NCBI RefSeq assembly: GCF_009677585.1
Contig: NZ_WKYV01000001.1
Location: forward strand, 282,666 to 346,665
Direction of reading: 5' to 3'
From: Lactonifactor sp. BIOML-A5
Lineage (GTDB): Bacteria > Bacillota > Clostridia > Lachnospirales > Lachnospiraceae
DNA length: 64,000 nucleotides
The position numbers and the translations under genes are program-made. The notes below the pieces were generated by a model that saw only the letters and a list, made by a program, of their open reading frames with translations, was not told where the DNA came from and ran no database searches. Of the stretch, positions 44,997 through 52,674 are shown piece after piece (positions within the stretch are counted from its first letter, which is position 1; each line of letters starts with the position of its first letter).

Positions 44997-46373
44997 TTTC
45001 TTTCTGTTCAGAATCAGCCGAATAACCACCAGAAGAACCGTAAATACTATTAATCCGCACAGAACCAGTATTATCAACTTCATTGTATTTTGCGTATGTT
45101 CTTTCTTTTTATTTTGCTCCTTCTGTATTCTCTTCTGTTCCTCTTGTTGTTCTTTCTCAAGAGCCTCCTGTTCTTCCTGTACTTTCACCTGATCATAGGA
45201 TTCTCTGGTCACGGTCACACTTCCAACCGGGTATTCACTGCACATATAGGTGGTCAGTACCTTATCCTGCTGTACATCCTCAAGAACCTCCAATTCAGAT
45301 TCCTCCATCCCGGCAGGAATAATCCCTTGTCCTCCCTGAATCACCTCACCCTTTGCTGTGAATTCCAAAACCTTGAAATTATCAAATCCATAGTCCAAAA
45401 CTGTCTTTGTATCCTTGACAATCTGGGTCCCATCCCCTTTCATCAGAACACATACCAAGAGAAGATTATTTCTCTCCGCAAATGTTACCAGAGTACTTTG
45501 GGCTGCGTCTGTATAACCAGTTTTCCCGCCCAGACATCCCTCATAGTACCAGTCGCCTTCATGAATCATAGCATGATGATTGTCAAATGTCCTTGCCTTA
45601 GGATTTTTATTTGTAGGCTCTATTGTATAAACGACTGTTCCAAGTATCTTTCTGAAGGTTTCATTCTGAATGGCAGCCTGACCAATCAATGCCAAATCAT
45701 GAGCGGTGGTATAGTGGCTGTCATCGGGAAGACCATTGGCATTATTAAAATGGGTTCCTGTACAGCCCAAATCTGCTGCCTTTTGATTCATCATATTCAC
45801 AAAATTCTCTACACTTCCGCCTACATATTCAGCCACCTGAGTTGTTACCTCATTGGCTGATTTCAACATCATTGCATAGAGACATTGTTCCATAGTGAGA
45901 ACCTCTCCCACCTGCATGCCGATATTACTGCTCCCCGGATAAGCATCCTTCACCCCGGTTTCCGTAAATGTTACCTGCTCATCCAAGCTGCTGTTCTCTA
46001 GAGCCAGCAAAGCAGTCATTATTTTAGTAGTACTTGCAGGATACATTCTTTCATCCATTGATTTATTGAATAATACAGTGCCTGAAGAGGCATCCATCAG
46101 TATTCCTGTTTCCTCTGCAATATCCATAGCCTGGGGCCAGCCAGCAATCCCATTAGTAGTCACAACAGATGGATCTGCCGGTGCAGGAGGTACTGCTGCA
46201 GATGTGCCTTCACGGCTCTCTTCCGGCTGTTCCCCAGCAGGCACACCCGTCTCATTGCCCGCAGTAGCTGTTTCCGTTGCCCATACCTGAACCGGGCATA
46301 TATTGCCAAACACAATTGCAGCCGATACCGTACAGACTGTTATTGCACCAAATATTCTTTTTTTTAATCTCAT
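44994..46373 (-). CDS. D-alanyl-D-alanine carboxypeptidase (PBP5/DacA-like, S11)
   Basis: The 459-residue protein is a penicillin-binding protein of the S11 family that trims the terminal D-Ala from peptidoglycan. It has a signal peptide (about 25 residues), a Thr/Pro/Glu-rich linker, the catalytic domain with STTK (SxxK near residue 115), SANE (SxN) and KTGYT (KTG near 290), then a beta domain and a C-terminal coiled charged segment plus one membrane span as anchor. I use ATG 46373; GAGGTG lies 6 bases upstream. A promoter (TTGCGG, 17 bp, TATAAT) lies just upstream. Confidence 0.93.
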   Translation of the reverse strand: MRLKKRIFGAITVCTVSAAIVFGNICPVQVWATETATAGNETGVPAGEQPEESREGTSAAVPPAPADPSVVTTNGIAGWPQAMDIAEETGILMDASSGTVLFNKSMDERMYPASTTKIMTALLALENSSLDEQVTFTETGVKDAYPGSSNIGMQVGEVLTMEQCLYAMMLKSANEVTTQVAEYVGGSVENFVNMMNQKAADLGCTGTHFNNANGLPDDSHYTTAHDLALIGQAAIQNETFRKILGTVVYTIEPTNKNPKARTFDNHHAMIHEGDWYYEGCLGGKTGYTDAAQSTLVTFAERNNLLLVCVLMKGDGTQIVKDTKTVLDYGFDNFKVLEFTAKGEVIQGGQGIIPAGMEESELEVLEDVQQDKVLTTYMCSEYPVGSVTVTRESYDQVKVQEEQEALEKEQQEEQKRIQKEQNKKKEHTQNTMKLIILVLCGLIVFTVLLVVIRLILNRKK

Positions 46374-46403
46374 TCTCTTCACCTCATACGCAGATTCTTT
46401 TCT

Positions 46404-46432
46404 ATTATATGATATTTTTCGGTATGCCGCAA
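46404..46432 (-). promoter_or_regulatory. Promoter of the D,D-carboxypeptidase gene
   Basis: On the minus strand TTGCGG (46427-46432) and a perfect TATAAT (46404-46409) are 17 bp apart, ending 31 bp before the chosen ATG. Confidence 0.65.
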
Positions 46433-46439
46433 GAATAGA

Positions 46440-47100
46440 GTAGAGAAATGTTTCATCATTCCTATTTTGTGGTTAGTTTGACTTTCCAGCCCCCACCATT
46501 CTTTAAAAATGTGAATCCAAGGTATTCACACCTTGTCAGTCTGACTACTTTGGTTTTTGATGCATTCACTTTTAAAAACAGTTTTCTTTCTATCCAATTT
46601 GTTATGGATTTTATTACTCTGTTGACTGCCATTTCACTTTTTGTGAACACCATTGTATCATCAGTATATCAACCGTCACATCGTCTCCCCTGCCTGCCCC
46701 TTTATTGGCGCAGACTCTCTTGTAAGCAGCGTTTAGGTTGTCTTTAGATAGTATCTTTTCCAACGGTTCTGACATTGTTTTGTGTGCTTTCTCCTTTCCA
46801 TTTTCATGGATTCGCCCTAGGTAGCGCAGTATCCGCCCATTTCCGTTTCGCCCTTCCTGCTCGTCTACTTGCCCGATTTACGCACATGGGTTACGGTTGC
46901 CTTTTGGACTTCGCTGTCTTGGGCCAGCTTAACCGCCATGTGTGCCTTATATCAGATTTCTGTTCGTCAGGCTACGTTTACGCTATCCCTTCTTCTCGCC
47001 CACACCTCACGGCGTAAACCTTGGGAGTCGCTTTGGGGTTCGTCGGCAACTTCGCCCCTTGTGGACTTTCACCACAGACTGACGGCATGCCCGTCATACC
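46440..47100 (-). mobile_element. Degenerate group II intron (ribozyme 5' part plus RT fragments)
   Basis: Upstream of the RT remnant on the minus strand, about 46800-47095 has no coding pattern but holds GGTGAAAGTCC and ACTCCCAAGG-like segments and structured repeats as in group II intron 5' domains (from memory of the family). It contains several fortuitous plus-strand frames, which I do not consider genes. Exact ends cannot be set. The element lies between the carboxypeptidase promoter and the terminator of the choline-kinase fusion gene, not inside a recognisable host gene. Confidence 0.6.
46462..46775 (-). pseudogene. Group II intron reverse transcriptase/maturase remnant
   Basis: Two pieces of an LtrA-like protein remain on the minus strand. 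The first, starting at ATG 46775, reads EPLEKILSKDNLNAAY and KGAG, the N-terminal block of intron-encoded reverse transcriptases. It runs only to DVTVD, where the central RT domain should begin. It is then joined, out of frame, to YTDDTMVF, a YADD-type catalytic motif, followed by KSEMAVNRVIKS and LGFTF from the end of the RT domain, and stops soon after. So most of the RT core and all of the maturase/endonuclease region is missing. The protein cannot be active. Confidence 0.8.
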
Positions 47101-47103
47101 CAT

Positions 47104-47132
47104 AAAAAGGCCGCAGCCTGACTGCTGCAGCC
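47104..47132 (-). terminator. Terminator of the HTH-nucleotidyltransferase-kinase gene
   Basis: On the minus strand GGCTGCAGC and GCTGCGGCC form a 9-bp stem with a G:U pair, followed by TTTTTAT. It lies 40 bp after the stop at 47173. Confidence 0.75.
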
Positions 47133-47172
47133 CTCTTGTTCCATGAGAATTCTCTGTTTTGCTTCCTACTCC

Positions 47173-49020
47173 TTAATATGTTAAAACATACTGCTTTTTC
47201 TTCTGTATCGCCCGTTTCATCCGGTCTATGCCATAGGAGCCGAAATCCTCTCCCCGGGCCTCCTTTAATATAGTCCAGGCACTCCACAATACATCCTGAC
47301 ATATTTTAAAAATAGCGATCTTTTCCTTTGAAATTTCATCCGGCTGTTTTTGGAAATAATGCTCCAGAAAGAGCTCCTCTTCCAGTGGTTTAAAATCACA
47401 CTCCGCCAAGTGGGCTGCCAAATCCCACATAGGGTCATTATATCCAGCGTATTCCCAGTCAATAAGGTACATTTTCCCATTTTTATCCTTAATAAAGTTT
47501 TCTGCTACCAAATCGTTATGGCAGGGTTTCAGCACTGTACCAAGTTTTTCCAGCCGCTCCAAAAGTTCATAGAAAAATTTATCCACAGCCTCAAACCCAT
47601 CATAATAGACTCCGTTTGCTTCATGGATTTGTTTCTTATATTTTTCATATTCTTCTTTCACACTAAAAGTGCCATACATCTTTATATGTGATTCATGAAG
47701 TTCTCTCAGAATAGCCGTAGTTTTCTTCATATTCATCTCTAATCGTGCCGTCTTTCCATTTAGCGTTTCTGCCTGTGGGATGCATTCTGTAATCTTAATT
47801 CCAGTTTCCACATTACAGTACACCGTAGGAGGATTAATTCCCAGAGCTGATGCTAAGGCCGCATTATGCTGCTCACTCTTTCTGTCAATCATTACATCTG
47901 TCCCAGCACCAGGCATTCGCAGAATATAACGTTTGCCCTGCACTTTCACAAAAAAGTTGGTATTGGTCATACCTCCGCCTATGCTGCATTCCTCTATATC
48001 CTCATCCTTTACAGACATACACACTTTTAATGTTTCTCTGGCATGGTTTTCTTTTCGAAGCCTTTCTCTCTTTTTAATTCTGGGGTACACTAATTTCTCT
48101 GCCTTACGGTAAAGCTGGTCGTTTTCGATTACAGTCCATGCCATATCATCAGCCATCACCCCTGTAATCTGATAAATGCGGCCAATATTCTCAAGAACAT
48201 ATTCATAGTTCAGCAAAGGGTTCTGATTATCCTTGAAGTACTCCAGCATCTTTTCAAATAAAGCATACGATATCTTACTGACGCCTACCAACTCGGCATC
48301 AATATGATTCATCTGCTTGATATCTTTTGAGATTCTAAATATCGTATTGTCCGGATTTAGTTCTACATACGCCTCATCATTAGAATCGCTGGGATTTGTA
48401 AGAAGAACACAATTTCTGTCAGGACATTCCAGTAATTTGGAGATAGCAGTCTCCTCAAATATCTGATTGGCATCTACCAAAAGAAAATCCTCTTTTATGA
48501 ATTCTTTCACCGTACTCAGTGATGCCATAGTTCCGGTCCATTTATACCTGTCGTTTACTACCAAATGGACATTCCTGCGGTTTTTAAAGTAATTTCTATA
48601 CTCATCTTTCTGATATCCAGCAACAATATAATAATTCTCTATTCCATGCAGAGACAGATTTCTCATGATCAGTTCAATAACTGGCAGTCCGTCAATGGTG
48701 AGAAGTCCGATTGGCTTTGTAAAGCACAGATTTATACCAGCGGCTAAAATTACAGCAGTTTTTACAGGAGTTCCTTTTTCGCCAGAGTCTAATTTCAGCT
48801 TTTCTATCTGCTTATTTTCAAGACTGTCCTCAAGAAACCTTCTTCCTTTTTCCGTAAGACCATAAACTTTATCCTTTTCGATCAAATACTCTTCCCGGAC
48901 TAATTCCTTTAAAGAGGCATTAATATTACCAACCGACATGCTGCAAGCTTTGGCTAAAGCTCTTTGAGTTAGATAACCTAATTTATTAATATGATAAAGA
49001 ATACTATAATATTTGTTCAA
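47173..49020 (-). CDS. Fusion: winged-helix DNA-binding domain, LicC-like nucleotidyltransferase, LicA-like choline kinase
   Basis: The 615-residue protein has three parts. Residues 1-70 form a winged helix of the MarR/ArsR kind (SMSVGNINASLKELVREEYL as recognition helix region). Residues about 87-310 form a nucleotidyltransferase domain (TAVILAAG at about 89-96). Residues 320-615 form a choline/aminoglycoside-kinase domain with CHNDLVAENF near 500 and LIDWEYAGYNDPMWDLA near 518. The first domain's nucleotide loop is unusual: the normal GxGTRxxPxT stretch is shortened to INLCFTKPIGLL. LicA and LicC phosphorylate choline and make CDP-choline. A perfect promoter and a palindrome lie just upstream, suggesting that it may control its own gene. 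Kinase/transferase activity on choline is inference from family and neighbours. Confidence 0.8.
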   Translation of the reverse strand: MNKYYSILYHINKLGYLTQRALAKACSMSVGNINASLKELVREEYLIEKDKVYGLTEKGRRFLEDSLENKQIEKLKLDSGEKGTPVKTAVILAAGINLCFTKPIGLLTIDGLPVIELIMRNLSLHGIENYYIVAGYQKDEYRNYFKNRRNVHLVVNDRYKWTGTMASLSTVKEFIKEDFLLVDANQIFEETAISKLLECPDRNCVLLTNPSDSNDEAYVELNPDNTIFRISKDIKQMNHIDAELVGVSKISYALFEKMLEYFKDNQNPLLNYEYVLENIGRIYQITGVMADDMAWTVIENDQLYRKAEKLVYPRIKKRERLRKENHARETLKVCMSVKDEDIEECSIGGGMTNTNFFVKVQGKRYILRMPGAGTDVMIDRKSEQHNAALASALGINPPTVYCNVETGIKITECIPQAETLNGKTARLEMNMKKTTAILRELHESHIKMYGTFSVKEEYEKYKKQIHEANGVYYDGFEAVDKFFYELLERLEKLGTVLKPCHNDLVAENFIKDKNGKMYLIDWEYAGYNDPMWDLAAHLAECDFKPLEEELFLEHYFQKQPDEISKEKIAIFKICQDVLWSAWTILKEARGEDFGSYGIDRMKRAIQKKKQYVLTY

Positions 49021-49036
49021 AATAAGCCTCCTTTGT

Positions 49037-49061
49037 CAATAGTTCATTGTTTGAACTATTG
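49037..49061. promoter_or_regulatory. Palindromic operator candidate upstream of the fusion gene
   Basis: CAATAGTTCA and TGAACTATTG form a perfect 10-bp inverted repeat with a 5-bp spacer. It lies directly downstream of the -10 box, over the expected transcription start, and ahead of the AGGAGG ribosome binding site. Its core GTTCA-N5-TGAAC recurs, slightly degenerate, at 51679-51693 in front of the other nucleotidyltransferase gene. The HTH of the encoded protein is a plausible ligand. Confidence 0.6.
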
Positions 49062-49063
49062 TG

Positions 49064-49092
49064 ATTATATCTAATGAACAGAACTTTGTCAA
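49064..49092 (-). promoter_or_regulatory. Promoter of the HTH-nucleotidyltransferase-kinase gene
   Basis: On the minus strand a perfect TTGACA (49087-49092) and a perfect TATAAT (49064-49069) are separated by 17 bp. Such a consensus promoter would be strong unless repressed, which fits the palindrome immediately downstream. Confidence 0.85.
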
Positions 49093-49093
49093 T

Positions 49094-49122
49094 AAAAAAG
49101 ACAGCCTATAGCTGTCTTTTTT
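49094..49122 (-). terminator. Terminator after the L,D-transpeptidase gene
   Basis: AAAAAAGACAGC and GCTGTCTTTTTT form a perfect 12-bp stem with a 5-base loop, with A- and T-runs making it bidirectional. It begins 6 bp after the stop of the choline-binding L,D-transpeptidase gene and touches the -35 box of the next gene. Confidence 0.9.
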
Positions 49123-49128
49123 ATCGTA

Positions 49129-51441
49129 TTAGATTGCCGGATCAGTAGGATCCCAATTCTGTGAACCTGGTATTTTTTGTGCTACAGGTTTGTCAAAAGG
49201 TCCTGGTGAACTGGAGTCATAAATTTGTACCTTCATCTTTAATGGACAATTATCATAAATCCATTTTGCATCTCTGACCGTCATACGTACACAGCCGTGA
49301 GACGCTGGTGATCCTAATCTGTTATACTCTGCTGCCGGCAGGTTATAGCTTGTTGTATTATATCCAGCAACTGAATGGAAGAGAATTCCCCCTACAATTC
49401 TTGTACAGTATTGTCCGTAAGACGGACCCATAAGGGTTCCCCAACGCATCTTTTGGCTCGTATAGAAAGTTCCTGTAGGGGTAGGAGTTGCAGACAATCC
49501 AACAGAACACACAAACGAAACTACTGGTATGGTATATCCTGCACCTCCATCTTGTGCATAGATTGTAATACAGCATTTCTGCCTGTTAACTTTTGCCATA
49601 TAAGGGCCTTTTACCATACTGCGGACATCCTGAACCATAGCTCCGCTATTATTAAAATAAAACTTATAACTTCCAACATAGTTCCAGCCTGTCAACATAT
49701 AGCCTGCAGCATCCATATAATACCATTTTTTATTATCTCGAACCCATGCATCTTTAATCAAGGTTCCATCTGGCCTTCTAAACTGCCATCTGTTGCCGTT
49801 ATATACCCAGCTTCCCTGTGTTTGATATGTCGAATTAACAGTTCCATATCCTGTTACCTTTTTCCCATTCTCATCGACGAAATAGCTGCCAATCCAGCGA
49901 TTTGTGGCCATAACACCATTACCATCCACATAATATTCACCCACCCAAGTGTTTGCAGCCATTGCACCATTACTATAAAGATAATACCAGACGCTACCTG
50001 GTTTAATCCAACCGGTCTTCATAGCACCACTACTGTCCATATAATACCATTTACCACCAACTATCTGCCAACCAGTTTTCATTACTCCTTTATTGTCCAT
50101 GTAATACCATTTACTGCGTATAAACTGCCAACCGGTTTTCATGGCTCCACTATTATCCATATAGTACCAGTCACCATCAATTTTCTGCCAGTCAGTCATC
50201 ATGGCTCCACTATTATTCATGTAATACCATTTTCGCCCAATCCACTGCCAACCAGTCTTCATGGCTCCACTGCCATCAAAATAATACCATTTTCCTCCGA
50301 TAAGCTGCCAATTTGTCTTCATGGCTCCGCTATTGTCTAGGTAGTACCATGTATTTCCCAACAGAAGCCAGTTAGTAAGCATTTTTCCCTCGTCATCCAT
50401 ATAATACCACTTACCACTAACATATACCCATCCTGTCGCTTTTGCTCCACTGCTCTTTAAATAGTACCATGTTCCCGATTCAATATACCATCCTGTTCTC
50501 ATGTATCCCTCCTTATCGAAGGCATACATTACTCCATCTATTTCAATCCATTCGTCAGCAGGAAAACCGCCATCTTCATACCGATACCACCATCCTCTAG
50601 AATTCTTTATCCATTTAGGTTTATCGGGCACATATTCCTTAATAACCTTCCCCGTCTCATCCGTTATGTACTTAACACCATCAATCAGCTCGCCTTCCGG
50701 CTTCGTCTGTATAGGTGTACCATCTTCATCTAAGTAATACTTATCTTCGCCAATCGTCTGAATCCCGAAGCGTTTTTCTAAGATACCATCCTTATTAAAA
50801 TATAGCTTCTTTCCTTCGATCTCTTTCCAGGCATCTGTGGCAAGAGTAAAGTCATCATTCACAAATACGTTTTTCAGTGTTGCCGGACCGGTTCCATCAT
50901 CATAGGAAATCTCCGTCTGAAAACCAACTTTTCCAGTCTCCTGTTTTCCATCCGCTCCAAAGTAGCAGTAAATTGCTTTTTCATCTGCGTTCTGTGTCTT
51001 AACCCAGGTATTGCAGGCAATTTTACCGTCCGGTGTTACAAAGTAATATACCGGTTTTGAAACCTCTCCCTCTTTCTCAAAGCCGATTGCTACATATCCC
51101 TGAAATTCTGCGGGCAGTTCAGGAAGCTTCTCGCCGGATGGCTGACCCTCCTGATACTCATAAACATTCCACTGATCAAGCACGTCAGGTTTGTCGCTGT
51201 CACTTGCCTCCAGTTTAAACAAATACTTAGGAGCCGCTTTGTCTCCCTCTTTCACTGCCCATATCCATCCGCTGTCTGCCTGATTCCATCCCTCGGCATA
51301 CGATACAGTTTTGTAATTGTCACTCTGCTGTGTACCCAGTTCTGTAGGTACATCTCCTGCAGTTGCTCCCACCGGTACCGGGGGTACTAACATCGTTGCA
51401 CTCAGCAATAACGCCAGCAGCCGCATTCTTCTTTTCTTCAT
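49129..51441 (-). CDS. Secreted L,D-transpeptidase with choline-binding repeats
   Basis: The 770-residue protein has a signal peptide (about 1-26), a novel-looking N-terminal part of about 245 residues that contains degenerate repeats, then about fifteen GW-type choline-binding repeats (residues 275-605) and a C-terminal YkuD catalytic domain (about 610-750). The active site SHGCVRM near residue 714 and the upstream HSVAGY are the canonical L,D-transpeptidase residues. It would cross-link or anchor to meso-DAP peptidoglycan, or attach proteins, at sites where phosphocholine marks the wall. AGGAGG lies before the ATG. The gene is monocistronic. In pneumococcus choline-binding proteins are mostly hydrolases; an L,D-transpeptidase on this anchor is less familiar. 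Confidence 0.88.
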   Translation of the reverse strand: MKKRRMRLLALLLSATMLVPPVPVGATAGDVPTELGTQQSDNYKTVSYAEGWNQADSGWIWAVKEGDKAAPKYLFKLEASDSDKPDVLDQWNVYEYQEGQPSGEKLPELPAEFQGYVAIGFEKEGEVSKPVYYFVTPDGKIACNTWVKTQNADEKAIYCYFGADGKQETGKVGFQTEISYDDGTGPATLKNVFVNDDFTLATDAWKEIEGKKLYFNKDGILEKRFGIQTIGEDKYYLDEDGTPIQTKPEGELIDGVKYITDETGKVIKEYVPDKPKWIKNSRGWWYRYEDGGFPADEWIEIDGVMYAFDKEGYMRTGWYIESGTWYYLKSSGAKATGWVYVSGKWYYMDDEGKMLTNWLLLGNTWYYLDNSGAMKTNWQLIGGKWYYFDGSGAMKTGWQWIGRKWYYMNNSGAMMTDWQKIDGDWYYMDNSGAMKTGWQFIRSKWYYMDNKGVMKTGWQIVGGKWYYMDSSGAMKTGWIKPGSVWYYLYSNGAMAANTWVGEYYVDGNGVMATNRWIGSYFVDENGKKVTGYGTVNSTYQTQGSWVYNGNRWQFRRPDGTLIKDAWVRDNKKWYYMDAAGYMLTGWNYVGSYKFYFNNSGAMVQDVRSMVKGPYMAKVNRQKCCITIYAQDGGAGYTIPVVSFVCSVGLSATPTPTGTFYTSQKMRWGTLMGPSYGQYCTRIVGGILFHSVAGYNTTSYNLPAAEYNRLGSPASHGCVRMTVRDAKWIYDNCPLKMKVQIYDSSSPGPFDKPVAQKIPGSQNWDPTDPAI
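49640..50630 (-). repeat. Choline-binding repeat array of the L,D-transpeptidase
   Basis: About fifteen tandem units of around 20 residues carry the pattern GxWYYMDxSGAMKTGW. Several central units (50000-50330) are nearly identical at DNA level, in contrast to the more degenerate array of the esterase gene, which suggests recent unit expansion or gene conversion within this copy. Confidence 0.85.
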
Positions 51442-51513
51442 TTATACGTCCTCCTCATGCAATAATTCTATTAACACCGCTGATAAAAATCGGGTACTTT
51501 TTATCCTGCAGCC

Positions 51514-51535
51514 TATAGTATAAGGGAATACTATA
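51514..51535. promoter_or_regulatory. Palindrome in the L,D-transpeptidase leader
   Basis: TATAGTAT and ATACTATA form a perfect 8-bp inverted repeat with a 6-bp spacer about 75-95 bp upstream of the ATG. On the minus strand the second half contains TATACT, a possible -10 box, so a protein bound here could affect initiation. In the same gap (51442-51785) a hairpin with flanking A/T runs lies at 51637-51665; no gene is visible. Confidence 0.4.
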
Positions 51536-51678
51536 TTAATAGATATATATAATTTACCACTTTTTTCTTCAAAATACAACCAATTCACTCCAAGAAACAG
51601 TCTTGCAGTTATTAAGTTTTCATTAAGCAATGTAACAAAAAAGCCTTATTTTATCAAGGTTTTTTAGAACCGCTAAAT

Positions 51679-51693
51679 GTTCAATTTTTGAAT
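51679..51693. promoter_or_regulatory. Operator candidate upstream of the LicC-like gene
   Basis: GTTCA-ATTTT-TGAAT matches the core of the 49037-49061 palindrome (GTTCA-N5-TGAAC) with the same spacing and one changed base. It lies 7 bp upstream of the -35 box. Confidence 0.45.
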
Positions 51694-51700
51694 TTATTAC

Positions 51701-51729
51701 TTGACAAGCGCAGCGGTTTCCTCTACAAT
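51701..51729 (+). promoter_or_regulatory. Promoter of the LicC-like gene
   Basis: A perfect TTGACA (51701-51706) and TACAAT (51724-51729) are 17 bp apart, with the start codon about 55 bp downstream. Confidence 0.85.
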
Positions 51730-51785
51730 GCATGGTGATAATCCGTTCTAAATTTACAATAATACAGATACAGGAGGAAGTTCTC

Positions 51786-52589
51786 TTGACAAAAGAAACG
51801 TTTAATGAATTATATAGAAAAAAGGAGTTTTCCGGGCTGGCCCCTTACAAAGTTGAAAATGCTGTCATAATGGCCGCAGGGTTTTCATCCAGATTTGCCC
51901 CACTATCTGAAGTCTGCCCCAAAGCATTATTTCCAGTTAAGGGAGAGGTATTAATTGAGCGGCAGATACGGCAGCTTCGGGACGCTGGAATACAAGATAT
52001 CTATGTTGTTGTGGGGCACAAGAAAGAGTTATTCTATTATTTGAAAGAAAAATTCGGCGTATTTATTGTGGAAAATAAGGAATATCAGTCTCGTAATAAT
52101 AATTCTACACTTTATGCTGTCAGAGATTATCTGGGAAGCAGTTATATCTGCTCTTCTGATAATTACTTTACCGAGAATGTCTTTCATCCGTACGAGTACC
52201 AGCCCTATTACTCATGTCTCTATGCAGAGGGGGAGACTTCAGAGTACTGCCTGACTGCAGATGAAAATAACAGAATTATCCATGTAACAGTAGGTGGGAC
52301 TGATTCCTGGTATATGTTTGGTCATGTGTATGTAAACCAAGAATTCTCGAGAAAATATATCTCCTATTTAACAGAGGAATACGATCTGCCGGAGATACGC
52401 CAGGCTTATTGGGAGGAAATCTATATGAGGCATTTAGATTCCCTTACATTGTATCAGAAACCTTTTCAGCCCGGTACCATCCAGGAGTTTGATTCCCTGG
52501 AAGATCTGAGAGCTTTTGATTCCTTCTATGGCACCCATTCCCAGGAGGAACTTCTTCTATTTTTATCCAACAGCCTATTAAGAACCTAA
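51786..52589 (+). CDS. LicC-like nucleotidyltransferase (probable CTP:phosphocholine cytidylyltransferase)
   Basis: The 267-residue protein has one nucleotidyltransferase domain. AVIMAAGFSSRFAPLSEVCPKALFPVKGE near residues 23-51 is the intact nucleotide-binding signature (shown here as AAGFSSRFAPLS and PKALFPV), in contrast to the shortened loop of the fusion protein. LicC enzymes couple CTP and phosphocholine to CDP-choline, the donor for LicD. I start at TTG 51786, which has AGGAGG 6 bases upstream; the longer frame would begin inside the -10 region. It has its own consensus promoter and ends at a long terminator. The substrate is inferred from family resemblance and from choline-related neighbours. 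Confidence 0.75.
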   Translation: MTKETFNELYRKKEFSGLAPYKVENAVIMAAGFSSRFAPLSEVCPKALFPVKGEVLIERQIRQLRDAGIQDIYVVVGHKKELFYYLKEKFGVFIVENKEYQSRNNNSTLYAVRDYLGSSYICSSDNYFTENVFHPYEYQPYYSCLYAEGETSEYCLTADENNRIIHVTVGGTDSWYMFGHVYVNQEFSRKYISYLTEEYDLPEIRQAYWEEIYMRHLDSLTLYQKPFQPGTIQEFDSLEDLRAFDSFYGTHSQEELLLFLSNSLLRT

Positions 52590-52607
52590 AGCAAATTCTA
52601 AACACAA

Positions 52608-52664
52608 AAAAAGTACGGGCTGGAGAATTAGTCAAGATGACTAATTCTCCAGCCCGTACTTTTT
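52608..52664. terminator. Long bidirectional terminator between LicC-like and HPr genes
   Basis: Two 26-base arms (52608-52633 and 52639-52664) are perfectly complementary around a 5-base loop, with A- and T-runs at the outer ends. It terminates the plus-strand LicC-like gene and the minus-strand cdaA-cdaR-HPr operon. The stem is unusually long. Confidence 0.95.
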
Positions 52665-52674
52665 CATAATGCCT

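Noticed and set aside
45090..45860. Plus-strand open frame of 256 codons
   Set aside because: It lies antisense to the D,D-carboxypeptidase gene, whose SxxK, SxN and KTG motifs and signal peptide are clear; the antisense product resembles nothing.
46775..47105. Plus-strand frames near 46.8-47.1 kb
   Set aside because: They fall in the ribozyme-like part of the decayed group II intron and have no gene-like properties.
49375..50340. Long open frame on the plus strand (321 codons) opposite the choline-binding repeats
   Set aside because: It is a mirror of the repeat array: composition and periodicity come from the GxWYYM units of the real gene, and there is no ribosome binding site.
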